A stretch of 64,000 bases of DNA, taken from UBA6080 sp964607515 (GTDB lineage Bacteria; Fermentibacterota; Fermentibacteria; Fermentibacterales; JCC-6). The stretch is taken from the NCBI GenBank assembly GCA_964607515.1, contig CAZSKU010000002.1, forward strand, positions 62,001-126,000. The letters are read 5' to 3'. The notes under the pieces were generated by a model. The model saw nothing but the letters and a program-made list of their open reading frames with translations, made no database searches and was not told the DNA's origin. Positions 8,229-17,380 of the stretch are shown one piece after another (position 1 is the first letter of the stretch; each line of letters begins with the position of its first letter). A program made the translations under genes and the position numbers.

Positions 8229-8301
8229 CTATTCACCCTCCCTTTCAGTGTGAACACATCTCACGAAGCGCGAACCGAGGGTCCGCCCCCGGGACAACGT
8301 C

Positions 8302-8330
8302 TTTATCTAAAAATCGGGAACCCCTGTCAA
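8302..8330 (-). promoter_or_regulatory. sigma-70-type promoter of the secreted protein gene
   Basis: On the reverse strand TTGACA (8325-8330), 17 bases, GATAAA (8302-8307). The predicted start of transcription near 8295 gives a leader of about 65 bases. Confidence 0.75.
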
Positions 8331-8352
8331 GGAACACCCCCCGGCAGGGGTT
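8319..8352. repeat. 8-bp inverted repeat over the -35 box
   Basis: AACCCCTG (8319-8326) and CAGGGGTT (8345-8352) flank 18 bases and overlap the TTGACA of the adjacent promoter. It could be an operator, or a weak terminator for the gene ending at 8381. Confidence 0.45.
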
Positions 8353-8380
8353 TCCCCGGAAAAAGAGAAAATCCCTGATC

Positions 8381-10228
8381 TCACTCCCGGGAGAGGACTA
8401 TCACCCGGTCATCCGGCGCCAGGTTGAGCGGCAGGGACTTTGAGGGGTTAAGCACCACCCTGCCCCCGGAAGCGTAGCCCAGGGCTGTCTCGCCCCGCAG
8501 GCAGGCGGAAGCCGCCACGGTGTGGAAGTTCAACGGTCTACCGCACTTTACGTACATGGGAGCGGGTTTGAGGTAGATCTCCGATCCCTCGGGATCGAAG
8601 AGCTCCGTGAACACCCTGATCAAATCACGGTTTCCGGCCATCTGGGTCAGCAGCTGACTCACCAGCTTGTCGCTCACTATGAAGTCGTCGAAGTCGGAAA
8701 CCTCCGCCAGCCGCCGGTTCCTTTCATCCAGCATCTCCGCGACTATCGTGAAACGGTGCAGCCCGGTCTTCCTGATGTCCCTCAGGTGCAGCAGGGTAAC
8801 CAGGGAGACGGCGTCGGCATCCTGCGGGGAAGTCGCTTCGGAGCGGCTCTGGACTATCACGTGGTGGCATGCGCCGGGTTCCAGGGCCTCCAGGAAACCC
8901 CGGTCGGCGGTGTCCCCCGGGCGGTAGATCACTCCTGCGTTCCTGAAGGGGCCCAGGGGCCCGGGATCCACGGGGGCCGCCAGGGTTATTCTGGATCCCG
9001 GTGCCGCATAAGAGTCCAGTTCCCGGATGATCAGCGGTACTCTGGGATTCCATCCCAGTATTAGGATCGTCTCAGGGGCGGGCCGAGAGGCTTCCCCGGC
9101 GCTGATCAGATCGTGTTGGACCGAAGCCCCGGCGGAGGGGGAGACCTTCAGGGCATCCTCGTCGGCGGTGATCGCCAGGATGCAGTCCTCACTGTGAATG
9201 ACCGTGTCTCCGGGCGGATTAAGAAGGATTTCCCCGGTCTGTCTTCTTATTCCTATAAGACACGAATCTTCGAAGGCGTGGATGGCCCGGCGGAAGGTCT
9301 CCCCGGAAAGTAGACTCTCGCTGCCGAAGTATATCTCGTTGCCCCGGAAAGCCAGCAGCTCGCTGTAGACCGAGGACAGCCCGGGCTGCCGGCAGGTCTG
9401 GGCGGTGATCCGGGCGATTATCTCCCCGGCCAGCACCAGCTGGACCTCGGAACCCCCGACCATCTCCGCCACCCGGAGGTTCTCCCGGGATCTGAGGATG
9501 CTCACGATGTGGTATGGGCCGCGCTTCCTCGCGGGGTTGTTCACCAGGGCCAGAAGGGTTTTTATCACTTGGCTGTCCGGAGAGTTTCCGTCAGGAGGAA
9601 GCACGATCACCGCCCGGGCGTCCCGGTGGTTGATGATCCCGAGGTCCGTGGGGTCCATGGGGCAACCGGTCCTGCACACCACCCGGACTGAGCCGCCCCG
9701 GGGCATCCTTGCCCTGAGTTCATCCTCCATCATTACCTTGTCATGGTCGGCCAGCACCGCGACGCAGAACTTCCGGCGGCGTGAACAGGCCTCCGCCAGT
9801 TCCGATGCCACGGTGAACACCTGGGAACTCCAGCCCAGGATGACGGTGTGATCCCTCTCGGCCACGAAGGATCTGCCCTTCCTCATGGACTCCAGCCGGT
9901 TCTCGATACCCGTGGTTATGATTCCTATCAAAGTGCCCACGACGAACAGACCTCCCACCGTCACCGCCAGCATGGAGAGCAGGAAGGGCATGGTTCCCTG
10001 GTCGTCCCCCATGGTTCCGGGGTCCAGGGTTCTCATGAGGCTCGCCCAGGCCAGCTCCCAGAAGCTCCTGCCCTGGGGATCTATGCCGGTGCCCACCACC
10101 AGCGCCGCCACGGCGGCCACGAGGACGACGGTGGCGAAAAACAGCATGGCCGTCATGGCTCCGGCTCCCCGGGAAGTCATGTTGTCGAACCAGTAACGGA
10201 GCCTGACCCCGAAACCCGAGCGTCCCAC
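8381..10228 (-). CDS. CASTOR/POLLUX-type ion channel with RCK-like domains
   Basis: A 615-residue membrane protein. The N-terminus RLRYWFDNMTSRG, two transmembrane segments and the pore region SLMRTLDPGTMGDDQG match bacterial relatives of plant CASTOR/POLLUX (DMI1) channels; two Rossmann-like (RCK) regions follow, starting HTVILGWSSQVF and TILILGWNPRVP. Such proteins are expected to be ligand-gated cation channels. The start is GTG 10228: AAGGGAG lies 6 bases upstream, and a good promoter at 10272-10300 places transcription start near 10265, inside any longer reading frame (up to 10441). The longer frame would also overlap the divergent TPR gene. Confidence 0.85.
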   Translation of the reverse strand: MGRSGFGVRLRYWFDNMTSRGAGAMTAMLFFATVVLVAAVAALVVGTGIDPQGRSFWELAWASLMRTLDPGTMGDDQGTMPFLLSMLAVTVGGLFVVGTLIGIITTGIENRLESMRKGRSFVAERDHTVILGWSSQVFTVASELAEACSRRRKFCVAVLADHDKVMMEDELRARMPRGGSVRVVCRTGCPMDPTDLGIINHRDARAVIVLPPDGNSPDSQVIKTLLALVNNPARKRGPYHIVSILRSRENLRVAEMVGGSEVQLVLAGEIIARITAQTCRQPGLSSVYSELLAFRGNEIYFGSESLLSGETFRRAIHAFEDSCLIGIRRQTGEILLNPPGDTVIHSEDCILAITADEDALKVSPSAGASVQHDLISAGEASRPAPETILILGWNPRVPLIIRELDSYAAPGSRITLAAPVDPGPLGPFRNAGVIYRPGDTADRGFLEALEPGACHHVIVQSRSEATSPQDADAVSLVTLLHLRDIRKTGLHRFTIVAEMLDERNRRLAEVSDFDDFIVSDKLVSQLLTQMAGNRDLIRVFTELFDPEGSEIYLKPAPMYVKCGRPLNFHTVAASACLRGETALGYASGGRVVLNPSKSLPLNLAPDDRVIVLSRE

Positions 10229-10271
10229 GGCTTCTCCCTTCCCGAAAACGTGTATTCTGGGATACAGCGGG

Positions 10272-10300
10272 GATATAAACACACTCCGGGAAGGTCTCAA
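10272..10300 (-). promoter_or_regulatory. promoter of the CASTOR-like channel gene
   Basis: On the reverse strand TTGAGA (10295-10300), 17 bases, TATATC (10272-10277). It decides the start of the gene (GTG 10228). Confidence 0.65.
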
Positions 10301-10317
10301 CCCCGGTCCCGATGGTG

Positions 10318-10323
10318 TATATT
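10318..10323 (+). promoter_or_regulatory. candidate -10 element of the TPR lipoprotein operon
   Basis: TATATT 23 bases before the GTG start at 10347; no convincing -35 box is seen. Confidence 0.35.
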
Positions 10324-10346
10324 CGAGATTCCGAGAAAGGAGCTCC

Positions 10347-11186
10347 GTGGGGGAACGTCTGCCCTTCCTGGCCGGGATCCTTCTGGCCGCGTCCTGCGGA
10401 AGCGGTCCCCGGGACACCGCCCCTGAGGAGTTCTTCGCCATGGCTTCCCGGGCCTACCGCCGGGGGGAGATGGAGCGGGCCGAGGAGTGTCTCCGCCGGG
10501 TTGTTATCCTGGACTCCCTGAACCCCAGCGGTTGGAGCAATCTCGGGGTGGTCCTTCTGGAGACCGGCCGGTACCCGGAGGCCGTGGAAGCCCTGGAACA
10601 GGCCCTGGAACTGGACCCCGGAAGAGCCGGAACCATGGGGGCTCTGTGCGGGGCGCTGGTGGGAATGGAGGACCCGGAGGCGGCGATCCGCTGGGGCGAG
10701 GCGGCGGTGGCCGCGGACCCCGGGGATGCAGCCGCCCTGAACAACCTTGGCCGGGCCTACCTGGAAACGGAAAGAGTCCGGGAGGCGGCGGCGGCCTTCG
10801 AAACCGCCATCAGAAGGGATCCTTCCATGGCGTCGCCCCGGTTCAACCTCGCGGTGATTCATGTCATGGCCGGCAATCCGGAGCCAGCCCTTCCACTGCT
10901 TCTGGAAACCGTTTCCCTCTGTCCGGGGTATCCCCGGGCGAGGACCCAGCTGGCGGTGGTCTACGGAATGCTGGACAGCCTCGAGGAGTCGGAATTGCAT
11001 GCAGGAATGGCGCTGGCCGAGGACCCCGCCGATCTCGCGGCAATGAACTGCCTCGCCCTGTCCCTTCAGGGCAGAGGCCTGCGGGAGGAAGCTCTGGAGG
11101 TGTACAAGACCATGCTGCCCATGGTTCAGGATTCGGCCGCCAGGGAGGCGCTTCTGTCTCGGATGACAGAGGAGGAAACCAGGTGA
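10347..11186 (+). CDS. TPR-repeat lipoprotein
   Basis: A 279-residue protein with a lipoprotein signal (LPFLAGILLAASC, lipidated Cys17) and at least five tetratricopeptide repeats (for example YPEAVEALEQALELDPG and VREAAAAFETAIRRDPS). TPR lipoproteins of this kind act as scaffolds for envelope machines such as outer-membrane assembly, secretion or motility. GTG start with AAAGGAG upstream. It overlaps the hydrolase gene by 4 bases. Which complex it serves cannot be told from sequence. Confidence 0.85.
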   Translation: MGERLPFLAGILLAASCGSGPRDTAPEEFFAMASRAYRRGEMERAEECLRRVVILDSLNPSGWSNLGVVLLETGRYPEAVEALEQALELDPGRAGTMGALCGALVGMEDPEAAIRWGEAAVAADPGDAAALNNLGRAYLETERVREAAAAFETAIRRDPSMASPRFNLAVIHVMAGNPEPALPLLLETVSLCPGYPRARTQLAVVYGMLDSLEESELHAGMALAEDPADLAAMNCLALSLQGRGLREEALEVYKTMLPMVQDSAAREALLSRMTEEETR

Positions 11187-11812
11187 GGGACAGCCGGGTT
11201 ACAGTAGCAAGGAGGGTGCTGGGGCCGATCTCCACCAACTGCTGGCTGATAACCTGCGCCGAAACGGGCTCGCTGCTGGTGGTGGACCCGGGAGGATTCC
11301 CGGGACCGGTGATGGAGTTCCTGCCGAAGGGGGATTCCCGGTCTAAGGCCATGGTGCTGAACACCCACGGCCATTTCGATCACCTCTGGGGCAACCGGGA
11401 ACTGGGGCTTCCCTCGATGATCCACAGGCTCGACGCCGGAATGCTGGCCTCCGCCCGGGAGGCTGGAGATTGCTGGGGGTACGTGGTTCCATCGCCACCG
11501 CCACCCTCGGTGCTCCTGGAGGACGGTGACCCGGTTCGTCTGGGGAACATGGAATTCCGGGTCATTCACACCCCCGGGCACACACCGGGAAGCATCTGTC
11601 TGGAAGGACACGGATTGCTCATCACCGGGGACACCCTGTTCCGGGGTTCCGTGGGAAGAACGGACCTGCCGGGCGGCAGCCACGGGCAGCTGATGCTCTC
11701 GCTGCGCCGGCTAATGCCCCTGGACGACCGACTGAGGGTACTTCCCGGGCACGGCGATGAAACCGTGCTGGGGTTCGAGAAGAAGAGCAATCCTTTTCTG
11801 GACGGGATTTGA
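11183..11812 (+). CDS. metallo-beta-lactamase-fold hydrolase (glyoxalase II-like)
   Basis: A 209-residue cytoplasmic enzyme with the binuclear zinc signature: THGHFDH, HTPGHTPGS, GDTLFRGSVGRTDL and LPGHGDE. This set is typical of hydroxyacylglutathione-hydrolase-like thioester hydrolases, though without the glutathione-binding C-terminal domain, so the thiol substrate is open. GTG 11183 is chosen for the GTGA overlap with the TPR gene and the GGAGGAAACC before it. It is followed by a MATE exporter overlapping by 4 bases, so a detoxification pairing is possible. Confidence 0.88.
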   Translation: MRDSRVTVARRVLGPISTNCWLITCAETGSLLVVDPGGFPGPVMEFLPKGDSRSKAMVLNTHGHFDHLWGNRELGLPSMIHRLDAGMLASAREAGDCWGYVVPSPPPPSVLLEDGDPVRLGNMEFRVIHTPGHTPGSICLEGHGLLITGDTLFRGSVGRTDLPGGSHGQLMLSLRRLMPLDDRLRVLPGHGDETVLGFEKKSNPFLDGI

Positions 11813-13215
11813 ACCCGGGTCGCGAATCCTCTCTGGACATGACCCGGGGCTCGGTCCCGGGCAGGCTGCTGCGGCTGGCCTGGCCGGTCATGGCGGCCCA
11901 CCTTCTGCAGACCCTCTACAACCTGGCCGACGCCTTCTGGCTGGGAAAGCTGGGACGGGCGGCCCTGGTGGCTCCCACGGTGTCCATGAACGTGGTGTTC
12001 GTGGCCACGGCGCTGGCAATGGGGCTGGGAGGGGCCGGCACAACCCTGGTATCCCAGTACCGGGGCGCAGGCCGGTGGGACCTGGCGGAAAGAGCCGGGG
12101 GGCAGACCTTTTTCCTGCTGGGAGCCCTCAGCCTGGTGCTGGGATTTCTGGGGTTCGTTTTTACGCCCTGGCTCCTCTCGGCCCTCAGCACTCCCCCGGA
12201 CTCTGCGGTACAGACAGGCATCTACATGAGATGGATGTTCGCCGGACTGCCGCTGATGTTCCCGTTCTTCGTATACCAGGGAATAAGCACCGGTCTGGGC
12301 AATACCATGGGTCCCATGCAGGTGAGCCTGGCCACGGTGCTGATGAACGCCGCGCTGGACCCCATGTTCATCTTCGGAGTCGGGCCGCTGCCCGCCATGG
12401 GCGTCGCCGGGGCCGCGGCGGCAACGGTGCTCAGTCATTTCACGGCCTCCCTGGTGGGGGCCCTGAGGTTGTTCAGGGGGAGCGGGGGCTTCAGGATCAC
12501 CCGGGAGACCATGAGACCCGACCGGGAAACCCTTGGCAGAATCCTCTCAATCGGCCTTCCCATCGGCTTCGGCCAGGCCGGCACCAGCCTGGGCTTCACG
12601 GTGATGATGGGGATCGTCAACTCCTTCGGAAGCGCCGCCACCGCGGCCTTCGGGGTGGGTAACAGGATCATCCATCTGGCGCTCGTCCCCTCCATGGGGC
12701 TCTCCCAGGCCAACGCCGCGGCGGTGGGACAGTGCCTGGGAGCCGGGATGCCCGGAAGGGCCCAGCGGAGCACCCTGAGCGGGCTGCTCCTGGCGGGGAT
12801 CATTCTGCTTCCTGTGACGATACCCATGTTCTTCTTCGGGGACTCCATCGCCATGGTCTTCGTCGACGACCAGGCGGTGACGGAGATATCCCGGACCATG
12901 TTCCGGATAACCACCCCGTCGGTTTTCGCCTTCGGCTTTGTAACAGTGCTTTTCGGAGGATTCCAGGGTTCGGGGTTCACGCTGCCGGTCATGGTGCTGA
13001 ACATCGCCAGGCTGTGGGTGCTTCGGCTTCCCCTGGCCTACCTGCTCTCCAGGATGGCCCCCCTGGGCACCGACGGGCTCTGGTGGGCGATGTTCGCATC
13101 GAACACCGTTACAGCGCTGGCAGGCGGGGCCTGGTTCTCCACGGGAACCTGGAAACGCCGGACCCCGTTACCCGGAGGCGGACCGGCACTTGCCGCGGAG
13201 GAGGCCCTGGAATAG
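11809..13215 (+). CDS. MATE-family multidrug/metabolite exporter
   Basis: A 468-residue inner-membrane protein with about 12 hydrophobic segments in two pseudo-repeats (MTRGSVPGRLLRLAWPVM... and DRETLGRILSIGLPIGFGQ...), the MatE arrangement of Na+ or H+ antiporters that expel cationic or organic compounds. The start is TTG 11809 (TTGA overlap with the hydrolase) or ATG 11839, which would remove 10 residues and still fits the family; ribosome-binding evidence is weak for both. Confidence 0.9.
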   Translation: MNPGRESSLDMTRGSVPGRLLRLAWPVMAAHLLQTLYNLADAFWLGKLGRAALVAPTVSMNVVFVATALAMGLGGAGTTLVSQYRGAGRWDLAERAGGQTFFLLGALSLVLGFLGFVFTPWLLSALSTPPDSAVQTGIYMRWMFAGLPLMFPFFVYQGISTGLGNTMGPMQVSLATVLMNAALDPMFIFGVGPLPAMGVAGAAAATVLSHFTASLVGALRLFRGSGGFRITRETMRPDRETLGRILSIGLPIGFGQAGTSLGFTVMMGIVNSFGSAATAAFGVGNRIIHLALVPSMGLSQANAAAVGQCLGAGMPGRAQRSTLSGLLLAGIILLPVTIPMFFFGDSIAMVFVDDQAVTEISRTMFRITTPSVFAFGFVTVLFGGFQGSGFTLPVMVLNIARLWVLRLPLAYLLSRMAPLGTDGLWWAMFASNTVTALAGGAWFSTGTWKRRTPLPGGGPALAAEEALE

Positions 13216-13374
13216 TTTACCGGAGGAGGGGAGTTGGAGGAGCTTTGCCCTTCGATGTCCCTTTTCTTTCCACGCTCCCCGCAGATCCGGCACGGACGGA
13301 CCGCCGCCGATACCACCCGACATGAACAAAGTGTGTTACGTGAATCTCATCCATATTCCCGAAGGGAGAACGTC

Positions 13375-15618
13375 ATGCCGTTGATTCTTCTTCTGCTGTC
13401 CGCCGTTCCGTCTACCCCCGGGGGCGCCTGGTTTCCCATGGGTGGCGAATACTTGGGTCAGCCATCGGTCCGCACCCTGGATTACACGGAAAGCGGCATG
13501 AGCGTGGAACTCATCGTTCCCGGATTTTATACGCTTCCCTGCGAGGGTTACACCAGAATTCAGCTTCCAGGCTGGGAGTGGGACACCGACCTCCCCCCCG
13601 GGTCGCCGGAGCTCCCTGTCGTTCCGGTGCTTGTTGGGCTTCCCTCGGGAACGGCCCCGGAGATGGTTTCCATCGAGGCAGACTGGACCCCCGTCGGCAC
13701 AGTCGCCGTATACCCGGTCCAGCCCCTTTCCATGGACGGCGCAGGTTCCATGGATTTCACCGGGCTCTCGCCGGAACTTGCCGGCCTGCAACCGGAAAGC
13801 CCGGCGGTGCTGGGTGAGTGCCGGACCCTCTTCGGAGTCAACACCGCCAGACTGATGTTCCGGCCCTTCAGATGGAACCCCGAGTCGGGGCTCCTCGAGG
13901 CGGCCTCCTCGGTCAGCGTCGCCATGGCCTTCACCGGATCCGCCCTTCCCCGGCCGTCCCTGAGGCCGGAAACCGCAACGATGCTGGAAAGCCTTATCCT
14001 GAACTTCGGGCTCATGGGGCTGCCGGTGGATCCTTCGCCGGTCGCCCAGGACGAAGTGGTCTACATCGTTATAACCATCGAGCAGAACCTTCCCGAGATC
14101 ACCCCGCTGCTGGAGATGGTAAACCTTCTGGGGCACCGGGTTTCCATTGCAGTTCTTCCCGAAGGCTCCACCCCGGCGCAGATCAGGTCGGAGATAACGG
14201 CCAGATACCAGCCCGGTGTGACCCGCTTCGTCCTGATCGCCGCCAAGCATCAGGAACTGCCTTCCTTCAACTACGGAAGCTTCTACGGCGACTACTACTA
14301 CCAGACCCTGGACGGAGACAACCTGCCGGACATAGCCGTGGGCCGCCTGCCGGCGGGAGAGGGGCACCTGGCCAACATGGTGGCTAAATCCATGGCCTAC
14401 TCCACGTACACCGGCGCTCCGGGGGAACCCTCCATTCCGGCCACCACCATGCTGTGCGCCCACGAAGAGGAGTACCCCTACAAGTACACCCAGAACAAGA
14501 ACGCGATAAAGGACTGGAACTACGTTCTTATGGATCCCGTTTTCGACACCTTCTACCCTCCCGAAGGGGCTACCCTGGAACAGGTTCAGGAGAGGATCAA
14601 CGCCGGAGTGGGGACCGTGAACTACCGGGGTCACGGCTCGGTGACCACCTGGACCTGGGCTCCCGGCTGGAACGCCGGGGCGATCTACGCCCTGACCAAC
14701 ACGTTCTTCCCGCCGGTCTTCAACATCGCCTGCGACAACGGCGCCCATGACAAGACCTACAACTGTCTGGCGGAGAGCTGGCTTTACGCCGAGGGCAGGG
14801 GAGCCAGCGGAACCTGCGGCGCCAGCGCTCCCTCCGCAACCACGGTGAACCACAGATTCGACAGGGTCATCTACTGGCAGCTCTACGACGTTGGGAACAC
14901 CTGCGTGGCGGAGATGCACGCCGCGGCCCAGACGGACATCGTGATACAGTTCGGGGCATCGGGCCTCAGCAACGCCAGGATGTACCACTGGTTCGGCGAC
15001 CCCTCAATGGACGTGTTCAACTGCGCCGAGGACGGCTCTCCGTTCCCGCTTCAGATCGCCTGCCCGTCCCACGCCTTCCACGGTGAGAACACCATCACCG
15101 TAACCGCCTCTTCACAGGGTCTCCCCGTGGAGGGAGCGGTCATCACGGTCACCGACGGTATCGGGAACCATCCGGACGATCCGGAGACCTTCTACGCCCA
15201 GGCGGTGACCGACGCCTCGGGCGAAGCCCTTCTCAGTTTCACCGCCCAGGGCGGTTCCGAGCTGCGGGTGGGCGCCAGGCTCCACAACCTCGCTCCCGCC
15301 TTCGACACCATACAGACCTGGCCGGAGGGGGTGGAGGAAGAAGAGGAATCCCCTGGAACCGTTCTTCACCCGGTCATTCCCAACCCGGCAACCCGGGTGG
15401 TCGGAATCCGGGCGGATATCCAAACGACCGGTTCTTATACGGTTCTGGTGGCGGACCTGGCCGGTCGCGTGGTGGATACCGTCGCGTCGGGCCTCATGGA
15501 AACCGGAAGCCACCGGTTCGATTACTCCGCGGAAGACCTGGCCCCGGGGCTTTACTTCGTTCTGCTGCGGGGAGAAGGGCTGTCGGTTTCCACCAGGATG
15601 ATGGTAGTGGGCAGGTGA
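13375..15618 (+). CDS. gingipain-like cysteine protease (peptidase C25) with T9SS-type tail
   Basis: A 747-residue secreted protein. A short signal peptide (MPLILLLLSAVPSTPGGA) is followed by a C25-like N-terminal region, then the catalytic domain with His420 in NYRGHGS and Cys453 in NIACDNG, the C25 dyad. An Ig-like segment (about 570-650) leads to a Por/T9SS C-terminal domain (HPVIPNPATR ... VADLAGRVV ... LAPGLYFVLL). This predicts export across the outer membrane. Start ATG 13375 has AAGGGAG upstream; longer frames have none. A 159-base gap precedes it, with no clear promoter. In this lineage C25 proteins may serve nutrition or, like PorU, processing of other T9SS cargo; the sequence does not decide. 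Confidence 0.87.
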   Translation: MPLILLLLSAVPSTPGGAWFPMGGEYLGQPSVRTLDYTESGMSVELIVPGFYTLPCEGYTRIQLPGWEWDTDLPPGSPELPVVPVLVGLPSGTAPEMVSIEADWTPVGTVAVYPVQPLSMDGAGSMDFTGLSPELAGLQPESPAVLGECRTLFGVNTARLMFRPFRWNPESGLLEAASSVSVAMAFTGSALPRPSLRPETATMLESLILNFGLMGLPVDPSPVAQDEVVYIVITIEQNLPEITPLLEMVNLLGHRVSIAVLPEGSTPAQIRSEITARYQPGVTRFVLIAAKHQELPSFNYGSFYGDYYYQTLDGDNLPDIAVGRLPAGEGHLANMVAKSMAYSTYTGAPGEPSIPATTMLCAHEEEYPYKYTQNKNAIKDWNYVLMDPVFDTFYPPEGATLEQVQERINAGVGTVNYRGHGSVTTWTWAPGWNAGAIYALTNTFFPPVFNIACDNGAHDKTYNCLAESWLYAEGRGASGTCGASAPSATTVNHRFDRVIYWQLYDVGNTCVAEMHAAAQTDIVIQFGASGLSNARMYHWFGDPSMDVFNCAEDGSPFPLQIACPSHAFHGENTITVTASSQGLPVEGAVITVTDGIGNHPDDPETFYAQAVTDASGEALLSFTAQGGSELRVGARLHNLAPAFDTIQTWPEGVEEEEESPGTVLHPVIPNPATRVVGIRADIQTTGSYTVLVADLAGRVVDTVASGLMETGSHRFDYSAEDLAPGLYFVLLRGEGLSVSTRMMVVGR

Positions 15619-16520
15619 AACGGACCGCCCTCCTGACGCTCCTGTGCTGCTCGTGCCTGCAGGAGCCGGGGGAGGATCCTGCATACCCCTCCTTGCTGGC
15701 GGGTTACAGAGTTCTTCAGTCGGATCCCTCAGGGAACTGCGTCTTCTCCGGGGACGGAAGGTACGCGGTGGTGGGGGACGGAGGGAACCTTCTCTTCATG
15801 GAACTGGCCCACTGCCGGGTCCACGGGTCGGTAGACCTTCACGGGCAGGTGTTGTTCGTGGAGGCATCCTCCGGTGTGGACGCCGTCTATGCGGCCACTA
15901 CGGATTCGTTGTTCAGGATCGTTCCGGGATCCTTCGCGGTGTCCGCAGCGAAAAGCATTCCGCCGGGGGTCGTGGGTTGCGCCCTGGCCGGAGGGAGGCT
16001 GTTTCTCGGGTTCGGCGACGGGACCATTCTGGGATTCGACCCCGAAGACCTGGAGGAAACCCTGCGCGGAAGCCATCCCGGGATTTCCGGAATGGCCGGC
16101 GTGCAGGAGGTTCTGACGGTCGCCTCCGGCGCATTCATCACCTCCATGGATCCCCTGGACCTTGCGCCCCTGGGGTCCTTCCAGGCCTGGGGCGAAGCGG
16201 TCCGGCTGGTTCCCGCCGGAGAAAACCGCCTATGCGCCTCGATAACCGGTGGAAACGAGGTGGCGCTTTTCGAACTTCCGGGAATGGAACTCCGGCTTCT
16301 GTACACCGTTCCCGGCACTCCCCTCGCGGCGGCGGCCGAGTCCTCGGGCCTGTACGCCCTGGCGGGGACCGACAGGGGCGCTCTGGTGGCGGTGGGCACC
16401 GGAGGAGGGGTGGAGTGGTCCACCGAGGAGTACGGCCCGGTCAGGGATGTAAGGATATCGCCGGACGGGTGGAACGCCCTGGTGCTGTCGGATCAGACCT
16501 TGTTCCTTCTGGAGATGTGA
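15615..16520 (+). CDS. beta-propeller-like lipoprotein
   Basis: A 301-residue protein starting at GTG 15615, GTGA-coupled to the C25 protease gene. The N-terminus (MKRTALLTLLCCSC) is a lipoprotein-type signal with several candidate Cys. The rest holds repeating strand units (YAVVGDGGNLLFM, VYAATTDSLFRI, LYALAGTDRGALV, WNALVLSDQTLFL) resembling WD40/PQQ-type propeller blades. Co-translation with the protease suggests a role in its anchoring, folding or substrate contact; no family was recognised. Confidence 0.65.
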   Translation: MKRTALLTLLCCSCLQEPGEDPAYPSLLAGYRVLQSDPSGNCVFSGDGRYAVVGDGGNLLFMELAHCRVHGSVDLHGQVLFVEASSGVDAVYAATTDSLFRIVPGSFAVSAAKSIPPGVVGCALAGGRLFLGFGDGTILGFDPEDLEETLRGSHPGISGMAGVQEVLTVASGAFITSMDPLDLAPLGSFQAWGEAVRLVPAGENRLCASITGGNEVALFELPGMELRLLYTVPGTPLAAAAESSGLYALAGTDRGALVAVGTGGGVEWSTEEYGPVRDVRISPDGWNALVLSDQTLFLLEM

Positions 16521-16521
16521 A

Positions 16522-17373
16522 TCAGCGAACCGTCAGATTGACCGTGTCGCCCCCTCGGTAGACCGTGAGTTCCACCTCGGAGGCGGACTGGATAATTCCC
16601 CTGAGGGATTCGGGATGGTAGACCCTCATTCCGCCGGCGCCGGTCACCAGGTCTCCCTGCCGAAGGCCGCACGCTTCAGCCCTGGAGCCGCTGCATACGT
16701 CAATGATGAGAACCCCCGAGGGGGTTTCCTCGTCCGCGTCACCCATGGTGTAGGACATGGCCGAAACCCCGAAGGGAACCGGAGGCGAACCGAGCCCGTT
16801 CACGATGTTCCCGCTCCAGACACCCCATAGCTGGGCCGGCAGCAGGGCAAGCCTCGGATTGCCCTGGGCGTCCTGCAGCGTCCCGGTGATGATGCCCAGA
16901 AGTGCGCCCTCCTGGTCGTAAGCCGGGGCGCCCATCAGCCCGGATGACGGAGCCACCGACAGGACTACGGTTCCGTCGTCGAGCACGTCCGCGGCCCTGG
17001 TCTGCAGGACGGTGACTCCGGTGGTCCTGTATCCCGCCACCAAAACGGGGTCGCCGTTTTCGGGGGATTCCATTCGAAGCTCGTTCCAGCGTTCGAACGG
17101 GGTGCCGGGGAAGACGAGCATGGCCAGCCCCAGGTCCCTGAAGAGCACCACGCTGTCCGGCAGAAGCCTGCCTTCCGGGGTGATGGCGAAGGGGGACGCT
17201 TCGATGACGAAACTGTAGAGAGTCACCAGGTGGGTGCCAGAAACCGGCGCTCCGTTGCAGACCTCGACCTGGCCAGAGGCGTCGAGCCGGCCCAGGGGAA
17301 CCACTGCAGGCCCGGAGCCGGAGATCTGTGGCAGGGTCAGACGTCCGGCCAGAAGAAGAAAGAGAAGGAACAT
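16522..17373 (-). CDS. HtrA-like PDZ protein with degenerate protease site
   Basis: A 283-residue exported protein: signal peptide (MFLLFLLLAGRLTLP), a chymotrypsin-fold-like domain (about 30-190), and a C-terminal PDZ domain (VCSGSRAEACGLRQGDLV, VELTVYRGGDTV). Where HtrA proteases have His, Asp and Ser the best alignment gives TLYSFV, GLAMLVF and SGLMGAPAYD, so all three catalytic residues look replaced (Ser to Met in the GNSGG position). It is probably a binding pseudoprotease. TAGGAGACCG precedes the ATG. As the third gene after an ECF sigma and anti-sigma factor, it could take part in envelope stress sensing. Confidence 0.7.
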   Translation of the reverse strand: MFLLFLLLAGRLTLPQISGSGPAVVPLGRLDASGQVEVCNGAPVSGTHLVTLYSFVIEASPFAITPEGRLLPDSVVLFRDLGLAMLVFPGTPFERWNELRMESPENGDPVLVAGYRTTGVTVLQTRAADVLDDGTVVLSVAPSSGLMGAPAYDQEGALLGIITGTLQDAQGNPRLALLPAQLWGVWSGNIVNGLGSPPVPFGVSAMSYTMGDADEETPSGVLIIDVCSGSRAEACGLRQGDLVTGAGGMRVYHPESLRGIIQSASEVELTVYRGGDTVNLTVR

Positions 17374-17380
17374 CGGTCTC

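Noticed and set aside
8302..8330. Riboswitch or attenuator in the leader of the 7560-8228 gene
   Set aside because: The leader is only about 65 bases and shows no conserved fold or alternative hairpin.
10229..10441. N-terminal extension of the channel protein
   Set aside because: A promoter and a ribosome-binding site both point to GTG 10228, and the extension overlaps the divergent lipoprotein gene.
13336..14988. A 550-residue reverse-strand reading frame
   Set aside because: It is antisense to the C25 protease, whose catalytic motifs are clear.
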